A stretch of DNA of 64,000 nt, taken from Bog-756 sp963734435 (GTDB lineage Bacteria > Actinomycetota > Acidimicrobiia > Acidimicrobiales > RAAP-2). The translations under genes and the position numbers were made by a program. The DNA is taken from positions 1 through 64,000 of the forward strand of contig CAVTHA010000015.1 in the NCBI GenBank assembly GCA_963734435.1, given 5' to 3'. Positions 1 through 8,720 of the stretch are shown one piece after another (within the stretch, counting starts at the first letter, position 1; every line of letters starts with the position of its first letter). The notes beneath the pieces were generated by a model. It was not told the origin of the DNA. It did not search any database and was given only the letters and a program-made list of their open reading frames with translations.

Positions 1-612
1 CGCAGCGACATCCGTGAAGGCGAGACGTTTCCCGACTACGAGCTCGCCGATCAATCCGGCCGACGGCGGTCCCTGTCGGAGCTCCAGGGGGGCAACCCGA
101 TGGTGCTCCATCTGTCCCGTGGCGGCTTCGATCCCAAAGAGCACCAGTTCGTCGGGCAAATAGTCGACGTGTATCCCGAGTTCAGGAATGCTTACACGCG
201 ATTGGCCCTCATCTCGACCGACAATCAGCTGAACATCAATGAGTTCCGGGACGCGCTGGGCGCCACGTGGCCGTTCCTGTCGGACCCCGATCGGGTCGTC
301 CAGAAGGATCTGGACATCAAAGAGTTCACGGATGAGCCGCACGATCCGATGATCCCCCACACGTTCGTCCTCGAGCCCGGACTCAAGATCTACAAGATCT
401 ACAACGGATACTGGTACTGGGGCCGGCCCACGATGGCAGAGCTCCACGTAGATCTGAGGGGCGTGTTCAAGAAAATTCGACCCGACTTCGACTTGACAGC
501 TCCGGGGTTGAGGGAGGCGTGGGAACGAGGAGACCGGGATCAATTCCTCGTCGACACGCTGGAGGAGCCGATTCGGTACACCGAAGGCAAGAGCATCGGC
601 ATCAAACGCTGA
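1..612 (+). CDS. AhpC/TSA-type redoxin, 5' end outside the window, peroxidatic Cys replaced by Asp
   Basis: The reading frame is open from base 1, so the start lies upstream. The protein has a thioredoxin-fold redoxin layout: an N-terminal FPDYELAD strand, the loop LSRGGFDPKEHQ, then WPFLSDPDRVVQKDLDI and the C-terminal PHTFVLEPGLKIYKIYNGYW segment. In AhpC/TSA relatives the loop reads RGxxCPK and its Cys is the peroxidatic residue. Here the codon is GAT (Asp, about base 130), and I see no other Cys in the visible part. It may therefore be a non-catalytic redoxin or act differently. The fold assignment is strong; any peroxidase activity is doubtful. The following genes (VOC, disulfide oxidoreductase) suggest a detoxification setting. 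Confidence 0.8.
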   Translation, partial: RSDIREGETFPDYELADQSGRRRSLSELQGGNPMVLHLSRGGFDPKEHQFVGQIVDVYPEFRNAYTRLALISTDNQLNINEFRDALGATWPFLSDPDRVVQKDLDIKEFTDEPHDPMIPHTFVLEPGLKIYKIYNGYWYWGRPTMAELHVDLRGVFKKIRPDFDLTAPGLREAWERGDRDQFLVDTLEEPIRYTEGKSIGIKR

Positions 613-836
613 CCCTGCGAGCAGTGGGGGCGTCCGTCCTCGGTTCGGGTTCTCGACCACGCGGAATCTCGAGCTGCTCACCGGCCGGGCGAAATGGTTG
701 AGACGTGCACCCGTGCATCGCCATTCGACCCCCGCACGCTGGAACGACGTCGAACCCCGAGTGCGACAGATGGTTCAGGTGCAAGGCGTTCGCCAGGGTG
801 CGACAATCCTTTCGGGACCAGACAGAGGAGAGTCGG

Positions 837-1306
837 ATGAGCACCGTCGATGGACAGAGCGCACCCGGCGGATCGCCGAGCAGCGAGCCGGCCGATCTCA
901 AGCTGGAGGCGGTCGTCATCCCCGTGGCCGACGCCGATCGCTCCAAGGCGTTCTACGCCGGCCTCGGCTGGAGGCTCGACGCCGACTTCTCCTTCGACAA
1001 CGGCTTCCGGGTCGTGCAATTCACGCCACCGGGATCGCTGTGTTCTGTGCAGTTCGGCACCCACATCACGGGGGCGCCACCCGGATCTGCCCATGGCCTG
1101 TACCTGATCGTGTCTGACATCGAAGCCGAGCGCGACGAACTCGCCGCCGGGGAGCCACGGTCAGTGGGGTGTTCCATTCCGGAGCGCCCGGAGCGCAGCT
1201 CGACCCTGAGGGGACGGGTGATCGGGTCAACGGGCCGGATCCGGACCACAAGAGCTACGCCGAGTACATGGTGCGCGAACAGAGCGGCCAGGAGCTTCCT
1301 GTATGA
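837..1306 (+). pseudogene. VOC (glyoxalase/bleomycin-resistance) protein, frameshifted
   Basis: It starts at an ATG preceded by an AGAGGAG-like ribosome site. The first frame gives a VOC half: LEAVVIPVADADRSKAFYAG, then GWRLDADFSFDNGFRVVQFT and HGLYLIVSDIEAERDEL. Near base 1150 the reading moves to another frame, which continues with VSGVFHSGAPGAQLDPEG and NGPDPDHKSYAEYMVREQ and ends in a TGA. That TGA overlaps the ATG of the next gene. The intact remainder after the slip argues for one missing base, either a sequencing error or a recent mutation. VOC proteins are metal-dependent dioxygenases, isomerases or binding proteins; the substrate is unknown. Confidence 0.7.
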
Positions 1307-2676
1307 GCGATTTCGACGTGATCGTGCTGGGCGGCGGTGCGCCCGGCGAGCACTGCGCCGGGGCCATCGCGGCGCGTGGGCTTCGGGTCGCCGTCGTCGA
1401 GCGGGAGCTGGTCGGCGGCGAGTGCTCCTACTGGGCGTGCATCCCGTCCAAGTCCCTCTTGCGTCCGGGGGAGGCGGTCCAGGGCGCCCGCGACGTCGGC
1501 GCCAGCGCCGAGGTGAACGTGCAGGCGGCGCTGGACTGGCGGGACTACATGGTGTCCGGCTATTCGGATGCGGGACAGGAGAAATGGCTGGCGGATCGGG
1601 GCATCGCGCTGGTCCGGGGCGTGGGCCGGCTCGCCGGGCCCGGCGTGGTCGACGTGGACGGCACTCGCCACACGGCGGAGCATGTCGTCGTAGCGACGGG
1701 CGCGGATCCTTTCGTGCCACCCATTCCGGGGCTCGACGGCCTGGTCGGCGTGTGGGGCACGCGCGAAGCGACGGCCATGAAGACGGTTCCCAGCCGCCTC
1801 ATCGTGCTCGGCGGTGGCTCGGCCGGTGTCGAGATCGCACAGGTGGTACGGCGGCTCGGTGGTCAGGCCGTGCTCGTCGAGGGCGCCGATCGGCTGATCC
1901 CACGAGAGCCGGCCCCCCTCGGCGTGGCTCTGACCGAGGCACTGCGGCGGGACGGGATCGAGTTGCACCTCGGAGTCCAGGCCGCGGAGGCCTCGCGCGA
2001 CGGCGGCGACTACGTCCTGAGGCTCTCGGACGGGACCTCGGTACAAGGAGAGCGACTGCTCGTGGCGACCGGCCGCCGTCCCCGTGTCGAAGGGATCGGG
2101 CTCGAGACGGTCGGTATCGAGGCAAACCCACACGGCGTCGTGGTGGACGAGTATCTGCGTGCCGGCGACAACATTTGGGCCATTGGGGATGTCAACGGGA
2201 TCTGGCCCCTGACACACGTCGGCGAGTACGAGGGAGACGTTGTGGCGGCGAACATCGCCGGAGAGAGCCACCCGACGAACTACGAAGCCGTGCCGCGCGT
2301 CACGTACACCGATCCGCAGGCGGCCGCCGTCGGTGCCGCGGAGGCACCCTACAGCAGCACAACGCTCTTGACCGACGTGTCCAAGACCGCGACGTACAGC
2401 CACCAGTACGCCCAGTCGAACGGATTCTTGACCCTGCTCAGCGACGGCGCCCGGTTGACCGGCGCTTACGCCCTCGGAGCCGAGGCCGGCGAGTGGCTCC
2501 AGCAGGCGACGCTCGCCATACGCGCCCGCGTTCCGTTGGAGGTGTTGAGCGACGTCATCCAGCCGTTCCCGAGTTTCTCGACCATCTTCGATTCGGCTTT
2601 CAAAACCCTTCGAATGGAGATCGCCAAAATGCCGCCGCCTTTGCAGCCCATGCAGGCGCAGATGGCACGGCTATGA
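1303..2676 (+). CDS. FAD-dependent pyridine nucleotide-disulfide oxidoreductase (mercuric reductase/LPD-like)
   Basis: The 457-residue flavoprotein opens with an FAD-binding dinucleotide fold (VLGGGAPGEHCAG). The redox-active disulfide motif GGECSYWACIPSK lies near residues 42-54. A second Rossmann motif, VLGGGSAGVEIAQVVRRLGG, binds NAD(P)H, and an FAD-contacting segment DNIWAIGDVNGIWPLTH follows. A C-terminal dimerisation domain is present, but the His-Pro/Glu pair of true dihydrolipoamide dehydrogenases is replaced by IQPFPSFSTIF. It is therefore better called a class I disulfide reductase of unknown substrate. The start overlaps the preceding VOC frame (ATGA), which suggests translational coupling. 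Confidence 0.85.
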   Translation: MSDFDVIVLGGGAPGEHCAGAIAARGLRVAVVERELVGGECSYWACIPSKSLLRPGEAVQGARDVGASAEVNVQAALDWRDYMVSGYSDAGQEKWLADRGIALVRGVGRLAGPGVVDVDGTRHTAEHVVVATGADPFVPPIPGLDGLVGVWGTREATAMKTVPSRLIVLGGGSAGVEIAQVVRRLGGQAVLVEGADRLIPREPAPLGVALTEALRRDGIELHLGVQAAEASRDGGDYVLRLSDGTSVQGERLLVATGRRPRVEGIGLETVGIEANPHGVVVDEYLRAGDNIWAIGDVNGIWPLTHVGEYEGDVVAANIAGESHPTNYEAVPRVTYTDPQAAAVGAAEAPYSSTTLLTDVSKTATYSHQYAQSNGFLTLLSDGARLTGAYALGAEAGEWLQQATLAIRARVPLEVLSDVIQPFPSFSTIFDSAFKTLRMEIAKMPPPLQPMQAQMARL

Positions 2677-2702
2677 CCGTGGAAGACCATCGGAGGTAGC
2701 AG

Positions 2703-3614
2703 ATGGCCGAGGTCCCACCGCCCCAAGAGGAAATCCTGCTCACACACTTCATCGTGTCGGACGACGTCGAGCGCTCTCGGCGCTTCTACACCGAAGTCCT
2801 TGGGGGCCGGGTCGCCTTCTCCAGCCCCGGAGGGCCGACCAACGTCGCACTGTCCAATAGTTGGATCGTCATCAATGCCGGCGGAGGCCCGACCGACGAC
2901 AAGCCGGAGGTCACCCTGGAGACGCCCGGCGACCCAAATCGGGTGAGCAGCTTCGTCAACATCCGGGTCAAGGACATGGAGACGGTGTACTCCGAATGGA
3001 GCGCGCGGGGTGCTCAGTTCCTGACGCCCCCGAAGCAGCACCAGTACGAGATCCGTTGCTACATCCGTGATCCCGATGGTCACCTGATCGAAGTGGGGCA
3101 GACCACCGACCCGCAGGGGGACTGGGTGCCCGATCACTGGCCATCGAGTACGCCCGCCGACGAGCTCCCAACGCCCCCAGAGGGAATCGTGCTGGCCCAC
3201 TTCATCGTGTCGGACGATGTCGAGCGCTCTCGCCGCTTCTACACCGATGTGCTCGGGGGCAGGGATGCGTTCTCCGGACCCGGAGGGCTCACGTATGTCC
3301 AACTGTCGAACAGTTGGATCATCATCAACGTCGGCGGAGGGCCGACCGACGACAAGCCGGAGGTCACCCTTGAGACGCCCGCCGATCCCAACCGGGTCAG
3401 CAGTTTCCTCAATATACGAGTGACGGACATGCACGCTGTGTACACCGAATGGAGCGCGCGCGGTGCGGAATTCCTGACGCCACCGAAGCAGCACCAGTAC
3501 GAAATCCGTTGTTATATCCGCGATCCCGATGGTCATCTGATCGAAGTGGGACAAACGACGGACCCGGGGGGAGATTGGTTCCCCGATCAATGGCCATCGA
3601 GCAAGTCGGAGTGA
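2703..3614 (+). CDS. Two-domain VOC protein made by internal duplication
   Basis: The 303-residue protein consists of two nearly identical VOC units of about 151 residues. Each starts with HFIVSDDVERSRRFYT and ends with RCYIRDPDGHLIEVGQTTD. The His in HFIVSDD and the Glu in LIEVGQ, the usual metal-ligand positions, are kept in both halves. The two halves form a complete paired VOC fold within one chain. It follows the flavoprotein gene by 26 bases, so probably belongs to the same operon. The reaction is unknown; dioxygenase, isomerase and binding proteins all occur in the superfamily. Confidence 0.85.
   Translation: MAEVPPPQEEILLTHFIVSDDVERSRRFYTEVLGGRVAFSSPGGPTNVALSNSWIVINAGGGPTDDKPEVTLETPGDPNRVSSFVNIRVKDMETVYSEWSARGAQFLTPPKQHQYEIRCYIRDPDGHLIEVGQTTDPQGDWVPDHWPSSTPADELPTPPEGIVLAHFIVSDDVERSRRFYTDVLGGRDAFSGPGGLTYVQLSNSWIIINVGGGPTDDKPEVTLETPADPNRVSSFLNIRVTDMHAVYTEWSARGAEFLTPPKQHQYEIRCYIRDPDGHLIEVGQTTDPGGDWFPDQWPSSKSE
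2720..3605 (+). repeat. Intragenic tandem duplication, period 453 bp
   Basis: Sequence from about 2745 recurs 453 bases later at 3198 and stays in register to the end of both copies (for example GAAGTGGG at 3091 and 3544). Most differences are silent third-position changes, pointing to a fairly recent duplication inside the VOC gene. Confidence 0.85.
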
Positions 3615-3642
3615 GCTTCCTGACGGGGCGGAGGTCTCCATC

Positions 3643-4278
3643 ATGACCACGGCGATCATCGGCACCGGAGGCATCGGATCGGCCATCGCGCGTCAGCTTG
3701 CTGCCGGTGGCGAGGCCCTCCAGCTCTCGAGCGCCGACAAGGAGTCGGCGCGAAAGCTGGCCGCGGCAATCGGCGGAGCGGCGGTCGTCGCGCTCGACAA
3801 CCGGAGCGCTTTGCAGGGAGCCGATGCCGTCGTCCTTGCGCTGCGGTTTTCCGTGTTGAAAGACGTCATCGACGAGATCGCCGACGCGCTGGGAGACACG
3901 TCTCTCGTCGTTCCGAGCAATCCGGTCGGACTCGACGCACAAGGCAAGGTCGTGCGACTCCTACCGGAAGGGCAGTCATCGGGCCAAGTTGTTGCTGGGT
4001 GGTTGCCGATCGGGACACGCTTTGCCATTGCGTTCGGCACCATGTCGGCCGATCTCTTCGAGTCCTCGAGCCACCGGTCGCCCGAGCCCGCGGTTCTGTT
4101 CTACGTGTCCGAGGACGAGCATGGGAGCGACGAAGTCGAGCACTTGATCCGAACGGCGGGCTTTGAGCCGATGAGGATCGGCGGGGTCGAACAGTCGAGC
4201 CGACTCGAGGTGGGCGGCGATCTTCACGATCTTGTGGTCGGCTCCGCAGAGGCGCGGTCCCTCGTCGTGGGGGCCTGA
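3643..4278 (+). CDS. NADPH-dependent F420 reductase-like protein
   Basis: The 211-residue protein starts with a Rossmann nucleotide-binding motif (AIIGTGGIGSAIARQLAAGG). The segment LSSADKESARKLAAAIGGAA then resembles the NADP phosphate-binding loop of the F420-dependent NADP oxidoreductase family. Later parts (DAVVLALRFSVLKDVIDEIA, VVPSNPVGLDAQG) fit the family, which moves hydride between F420H2 and NADP or acts as a related dehydrogenase. It lies just downstream of the VOC gene and reads the same way. Which cofactor it uses cannot be settled from sequence alone. Confidence 0.75.
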   Translation: MTTAIIGTGGIGSAIARQLAAGGEALQLSSADKESARKLAAAIGGAAVVALDNRSALQGADAVVLALRFSVLKDVIDEIADALGDTSLVVPSNPVGLDAQGKVVRLLPEGQSSGQVVAGWLPIGTRFAIAFGTMSADLFESSSHRSPEPAVLFYVSEDEHGSDEVEHLIRTAGFEPMRIGGVEQSSRLEVGGDLHDLVVGSAEARSLVVGA

Positions 4279-4406
4279 GAGACAACGGGCTCCGCCAGGT
4301 CTTCACGTAGGCTTTCTGTTGCGCCCGCAGACGCCCACACCTTGGCGGTGGCGAGCGCCCTGCTGGGTTTCTTCGTATGGAACGAATTTCGGCCGATTGT
4401 TGATGC

Positions 4407-4979
4407 ATGGGAAAGCTAAGCGAAGCGTTGAGCGGCGGTGCAGACCTAATGGCGAAGCGCCTTCTGGGCTGTCATCTGAGTCGAACATTTGCGCGCCAGA
4501 GGGTGGTCTGCATGATCGTTGAGACGGAAGCCTATGACGAATTGGATCCTGCTAGTCACAGCTACCGGGGAATTACGCCGAGGAATAGCGTGATGTTCGA
4601 GGAAGCTGGCCATTTGTATGTCTATCTTTCCTACGGAATACATTGCTGCATGAACATCGTGACTGGCGCCGAGGGCCATGCCTCTGCGGCTCTAATAAGG
4701 GCCGTAGAGCCCGAGAGCGGACTGGAGCTAATCAAAGCCAACCGACCTAACGTAAGAAAGGAGAAGATGCTCACTAATGGACCAGGCAAGGTTGGTGAGG
4801 CCCTGGCGATAGGACTGGAATTCAACGGACATGATTTGACCAGAGAGCCGATAACATTGTCGTTAGATAAACCGCTAGCACCATCCCAGATAACCGCCAG
4901 TACCCGGATAGGTATCACCCGAGCCATGGACCGCAAGTGGCGGTTTTACATCAAAGATAATCCCTTCGTTTCAATTTAA
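4407..4979 (+). CDS. mpg: DNA-3-methyladenine glycosylase (AAG/Mpg family)
   Basis: The 190-residue protein matches the single-domain AAG/Mpg fold along its length. Recognisable parts are LLGCHLSR at the N-terminus, VETEAYDELDPASHSYRG with the catalytic-type Glu, NSVMFEEAGHLYVYLSYGIH, and NGPGKVGEALAIG. The enzyme cuts alkylated purines from DNA in base-excision repair. Base composition is clearly lower in GC than in neighbouring genes (many AAA, ATA and TTA codons), which suggests acquisition by transfer. It sits alone beside decayed sequence and an insertion element. Confidence 0.92.
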   Translation: MGKLSEALSGGADLMAKRLLGCHLSRTFARQRVVCMIVETEAYDELDPASHSYRGITPRNSVMFEEAGHLYVYLSYGIHCCMNIVTGAEGHASAALIRAVEPESGLELIKANRPNVRKEKMLTNGPGKVGEALAIGLEFNGHDLTREPITLSLDKPLAPSQITASTRIGITRAMDRKWRFYIKDNPFVSI

Positions 4980-5059
4980 CGTTGGGATCAATCAACAGTG
5001 CTAAGTAGCAAGTGAGTCGCGTCTTTGCAGAAGCCAGGAAGACCCTGGAAAGTGCGGAT

Positions 5060-5190
5060 GAAGGACGGGACGGCCATATTCGAGGTTCGCCCGCCCACGA
5101 CCATCTGGTGTTCTCCAAGGGTCATGCGTCCCCCTTCTCTACTCCGTCTTCAAGGCGGTTGGCGTCGTGAGCGACGCGAACGCGAAGCAA
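5060..5190 (+). pseudogene. Transketolase N-terminal fragment (decayed)
   Basis: Reading codons from about 5060 gives a stretch ending HDHLVFSKGHASP. This matches the well-known thiamine-diphosphate-site segment of transketolases, in which HLVFSKGHASPLLY is nearly invariant. After a frameshift at about 5131-5135 the homology resumes as LLYSVFKAVGVVSDA. Nothing recognisable precedes or follows, so only about 40 codons of the gene survive. Confidence 0.6.
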
Positions 5191-5379
5191 CTAATAAGTT
5201 GTCACCGTGCGGGTATGGTGGCGCCCGAAGAACTGATTCCGAGGATTCTTCTGTGGTGCACGTGGTGCAAGATTCCGTAGTCGCGCTGCACAAAATGTGC
5301 ACGGGCCATTGACGACTACGGTTAGGCGGGGTTCATTGCGGTTAACCGAAATTAGCGATCATGCTGCATTAATTTCCGA

Positions 5380-5454
5380 AGATGCAGGTAGGGGAGTTGG
5401 GCATATTGACCTTGCCAAGGTAAGGATTGCGGGTTCGAGCCCCGGTGGTCCGCT
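5380..5454 (+). pseudogene. Degenerate tRNA-Gly(GCC)-like sequence
   Basis: The anticodon arm ACCTTGCCAAGGT (loop with GCC), T-arm GCGGGTTCGAGCCCCGGT and 3' acceptor strand GGTCCGCT follow the order and spacing of an actinobacterial tRNA-Gly(GCC). One base is extra between the T-loop and the acceptor strand. The 5' acceptor strand, which should read about GCGGACC, is absent. It is therefore probably non-functional, perhaps the footprint of an integration event. Confidence 0.55.
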
Positions 5455-5496
5455 CTCATCGACGTTGCAAGTCACAGCGAAGTGAGAGGCTAAAGT

Positions 5497-5520
5497 GGGT
5501 CTACGCGTTCAACTGGGGAG
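5497..5520 (+). repeat. ISL3 terminal inverted repeat, left copy
   Basis: It begins GGGTCTACGCGTTCAACTGG and pairs with the right end with two mismatches. It overlaps the last codons of the transposase. Confidence 0.9.
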
Positions 5521-6778
5521 AGCGGGTTCTGATCCGGGGCGGTGAAGGACGCTGTGGCCAGGTGACACCGCCGGCGTGGAGCAGCACCCGGAGGCGGTAG
5601 TGCTCGAACGAGGTGAAGCCCCGGCCGGCCCGCTTGACCTGCTTCACACAGAAGTTCTGTCCTTCGGTTGGGCCGTTCGATGCACCGGTCCGGTGGTGGT
5701 TGAGGATCTCCTTCCGCCATCGCTGCAAGGTGTCGGCGAGGGAGCGGATCTCGTCGACGTCATCGGCCCGGCAACCGGTGATCGCCTTTTCCAGCAACAC
5801 GGCAGCGTCCCTCGGGTCGTCGGTGAGATAGACGTCACGGACCGACTCCTTGGCCAGCCAGGCGCCGAGCAGCTCGTCGTGCGGATCACCGATGCGCAAT
5901 CCGAGCAGCAGACGGTCATGTCCTCGTTGGTCGAGCCGTTCGGTCCCCTTCAACAGGAGCTTCCGGATCCGATAGAGCGGGTCGTGCTTCCGGCCCCGGT
6001 GTCCGAGGGTCTCGTTCTGGACCCGGCGGCGCACCTTGTCGACGCAGCGATTGGCCACCCGCACCACATGAAAGGGATCGGCCACCCGGATGGCGTGGTC
6101 GAGATGGGGAGCAGTGCCGGCCCGGTAGCTCTCGGCCAGGTCGGTGGCCACCACCCGGATGCCCGCCAGCCAGGCCGGGTCTTGGCTGGCACACCATCGG
6201 CGCAGGTCAGATGCCGCGTTCCCTTCCACCATGTCGATGATCTTGCGGCGGGAGAGGTCCACCATCCCGGTGGCGTAGATGGTCGAACGCTCCGAGTTGG
6301 CCGAGAGGAACGACGTCTCGTCGATCCCGAGGGCCTTCACCTTCCCGACCCGCTTCGGATCGTCGACCAGCGGGGTGCCGTGGAGGACGACCGCGTTCAT
6401 CACCGTCCACCAGCACACGCTGAGCTCTCGGGCCACGACCGCCACCGGCATGGCCAACTCGCCCACCTGGCGGGTGGCCTCGGCCCCCGCTCGCAGGGTG
6501 AGCACCGTCCGGGACGCGACGTGCTCGGTCTCCTCCGTCCAGGTCTTGGCTGGACAGTCCGGATCGGCACAACGCCACCGGCGCTTCATCCACACCAGCC
6601 GAACCGTGCGTCCGAAGCACGGCAGGTCTCTGATGTCGACCCGGAGCCGGTCCTGGGCCTTGGCTCGGACACCACAGGTCGCACACCCTGCGACGTCAGC
6701 CGTGGTCTCGACGGTCACGGTCATCTCCGCCGGCTTCCGATCTACCTCGAGCACTCGGAACCCGTCCAGTCCCAGCAT
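5501..6778 (-). CDS. ISL3-family transposase
   Basis: The 425-residue protein starts with a zinc-ribbon segment (CATCGVRA near residue 32 and CADPDCPAKTW near residue 70), then a helix-turn-helix region. The DDE catalytic domain follows: Asp in GIDETSF, Asp in VVATDLAESY and Glu in SNGPTEGQNFCVKQVKR. These features and the usual length mark an intact ISL3 transposase, which cuts and pastes DNA. The coding region runs into the left inverted repeat. No internal stop or frameshift is seen, so the element may still be active. Confidence 0.93.
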   Translation of the reverse strand: MLGLDGFRVLEVDRKPAEMTVTVETTADVAGCATCGVRAKAQDRLRVDIRDLPCFGRTVRLVWMKRRWRCADPDCPAKTWTEETEHVASRTVLTLRAGAEATRQVGELAMPVAVVARELSVCWWTVMNAVVLHGTPLVDDPKRVGKVKALGIDETSFLSANSERSTIYATGMVDLSRRKIIDMVEGNAASDLRRWCASQDPAWLAGIRVVATDLAESYRAGTAPHLDHAIRVADPFHVVRVANRCVDKVRRRVQNETLGHRGRKHDPLYRIRKLLLKGTERLDQRGHDRLLLGLRIGDPHDELLGAWLAKESVRDVYLTDDPRDAAVLLEKAITGCRADDVDEIRSLADTLQRWRKEILNHHRTGASNGPTEGQNFCVKQVKRAGRGFTSFEHYRLRVLLHAGGVTWPQRPSPPRIRTRSPQLNA

Positions 6779-6896
6779 GGCCTCGGCGTGGCCGATAGCG
6801 TCATCGATAGTCAGAGGTCCTCCTCGTGTGGTCGTCGAACAACCACAACGATGGCGGGACCTCTGGCCGCGTTAGTGGACCTCTTCCCACGTCACG

Positions 6897-6920
6897 CTCC
6901 CCAGTTCAACGCGAAGACCC
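6897..6920 (-). repeat. ISL3 terminal inverted repeat, right copy
   Basis: Its reverse complement begins GGGTCTTCGCGTTGAACTGG, differing from the left end at two positions. Confidence 0.9.
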
Positions 6921-6999
6921 GACAATCAAATCGGCATCATTCCTGACAGTTGATTAGGCTGGGTCGTAGTGGCGGTCCGAGCCGTCGCATTGGGGGACC

Positions 7000-8608
7000 G
7001 TGTCAGACAGGGTGTTCAACCGCAGGCAGATACTGGCCGGCGGCATTGGAGGGGCGGCTGCCCTCGGTATGGCCCGGCTGGGCCACGTGCGCTCCACAGG
7101 GCGCAACACTGTCGAGCGGGCAGCTGCGGTCAAATCTGCAGGCAGTGACCTGGGAGCAGTCAAGCACGTGGTCTTCCTGATGCAGGAGAACCGATCGTTC
7201 GACCACTACTTCGGGACCATGGGTGGCGTGGCCGGTTACGACGATGCCACCAATCGGGGTGCGTTCACCCAGTCGTGGCCGGGAGGCCTGCAATCGACGC
7301 TCCTCCCGTTTCACATGAACACGAGGCACCAGGCCGAGTGTACGTACGACCTCGATCACTCATGGGTCGCCGAGCACGCGTTCGGTGAACAACGGAGCCA
7401 TGGACAGTTTCGTGTCCACCCACACCTCGAGCCGATATGAAGGCGCTCTCGGTATCGACACCATGGGTTACTACAAGAGAGGCGACCTGCCCTTCTACTA
7501 CGACCTCGCCGAGAAGTTCACCATCTGCGACCACTACTTCTGCTCGATCCTCGGCCCGACCCATCCCAACCGGCTGATGTCCTTGACCGGATCGATCGAC
7601 CCGGCGGGCGTCGCCGGAGGCCCGGTCTGGGATACAGCCTCGCTACAGGGCCCCGTGCAGGGCACGTGCTCGTGGGAAACGATGCCCGAAGTGCTCCAGG
7701 CCAAGGGGATCAGCTGGAAGTGTACAACCCGTACGGATCCCTCTACCAGCCCGGCAGCCCGCTCTTCATCAACAAGAACGTCCTGATCTACTTCAATCAA
7801 TACGTCTCCAACCCGTCGTCGCCGCTCTACCAGAACGCCTTCAACTACTACGGTCCCAACGTCACGGGCGGCCTCACGAGCACCAACCCCAGCCAGAGCG
7901 ACTTCGCCGCAGACGTGGCCAACAACACCCTCCCCCAAGTGTCGTGGATCATGTCTCCTGACAGCTACGACGAGCACCCGCCGGCTCCGCCGGCCCTTGG
8001 TGAGTGGTACACCCAGCAGATCCTCGACACGCTGCTCTCCAATCCCGAGGTGTGGGCAAGCACCGTGCTCTTCATCATGTACGACGAGAATGACGGGTTC
8101 TTCGACCACCTCCCACCTCCCTTGGCTCCCGCCGGGCACTCCGGGTGAGTACCTGACGGTCAATCCTCTTCCGGCCGGAGTAGGTGGGATCACGGGACCG
8201 CTCGGGCTGGGCGTTCGGGTGCCCATGCTGGTCGTATCGCCGTTCTCGGCCGGCGGCTACGTCAGCTCGGAGACGTTCGACCACACCTCCCAGTTGCGGT
8301 TCCTCGAGACATTGTTCAGCGTCACCGCCCCCAACATCTCCACCTGGCGACGCTCTCAGACTGGCGATCTCACGTCCTCGCTCGCTTCCCTCGGCGCACC
8401 CATCACGAAGGTGCCGAGGTTGCCTCTCGCCTCCGACAGCACGACGACTCCCCCGGTAGGCCCGCTCGTCACCGCCTCGCCTCAGGATGGTGAGTGCACG
8501 GGTCCCGACATCATCGAGGGCGGCAGCAAGCCCACCGCACCCTTTGCCGTTCCCCGCCGTCAGAAGATTCCGATCCAGGGCCGGTCCAGGCTTAAGCCCA
8601 TTCCCTGA
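7000..8608 (+). pseudogene. Tat-exported phosphoesterase (phospholipase C / acid phosphatase family), three frameshifts
   Basis: A GTG start gives a Tat signal (NRRQILAGGIGGAAALG), then KHVVFLMQENRSFDHYFGTM, the metal-site segment of the PF04185 phosphoesterases. The frame moves near 7400 (into SRYEGALGIDTMGYYKRGDL and GPTHPNRLMSLTGS), near 7710 (into VYNPYGSLYQPGSPLFI, DSYDEHPP and MYDENDGFFDHLPPP), and near 8140 (into GLGVRVPMLVVSPFSAGGYV and FDHTSQLRFLETLF). All main family motifs survive in order, with the usual total length near 530 residues. Three indels therefore separate it from a working gene; error or recent decay are both possible. Such enzymes hydrolyse phospholipids or phosphomonoesters outside the cell. 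Confidence 0.8.
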
Positions 8609-8720
8609 TCGTTTTGGGCACTCGGTCCGGGAGTCGGGCAACGACGCACCAATTGGAAACGACCCCCCCGCCTCACCTTAGAACCGACTCTCTACGTCGA
8701 ATTGAAGTGGGGGTTTGACC

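Larger units (their letters stand above)
5497..6920. mobile_element. ISL3-family insertion sequence
   Basis: The element is bounded by 24-bp imperfect terminal inverted repeats (22 of 24 positions match) and carries one transposase gene reading leftward. Length is about 1.42 kb, normal for ISL3. The 8 bases beyond each end are not identical (GCTAAAGT on the left, GACAATCA on the right), so I find no target-site duplication. Confidence 0.9.

Noticed and set aside
705..2699. A 664-codon plus-strand open frame overlapping the flavoprotein gene
   Set aside because: Only its first part (from 837) matches a VOC protein; the rest is Arg-rich shadow sequence of the oxidoreductase in another frame.
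5576..6946. A 456-codon plus-strand open frame across the insertion sequence
   Set aside because: It is opposite to the intact ISL3 transposase and has no fold or family pattern.
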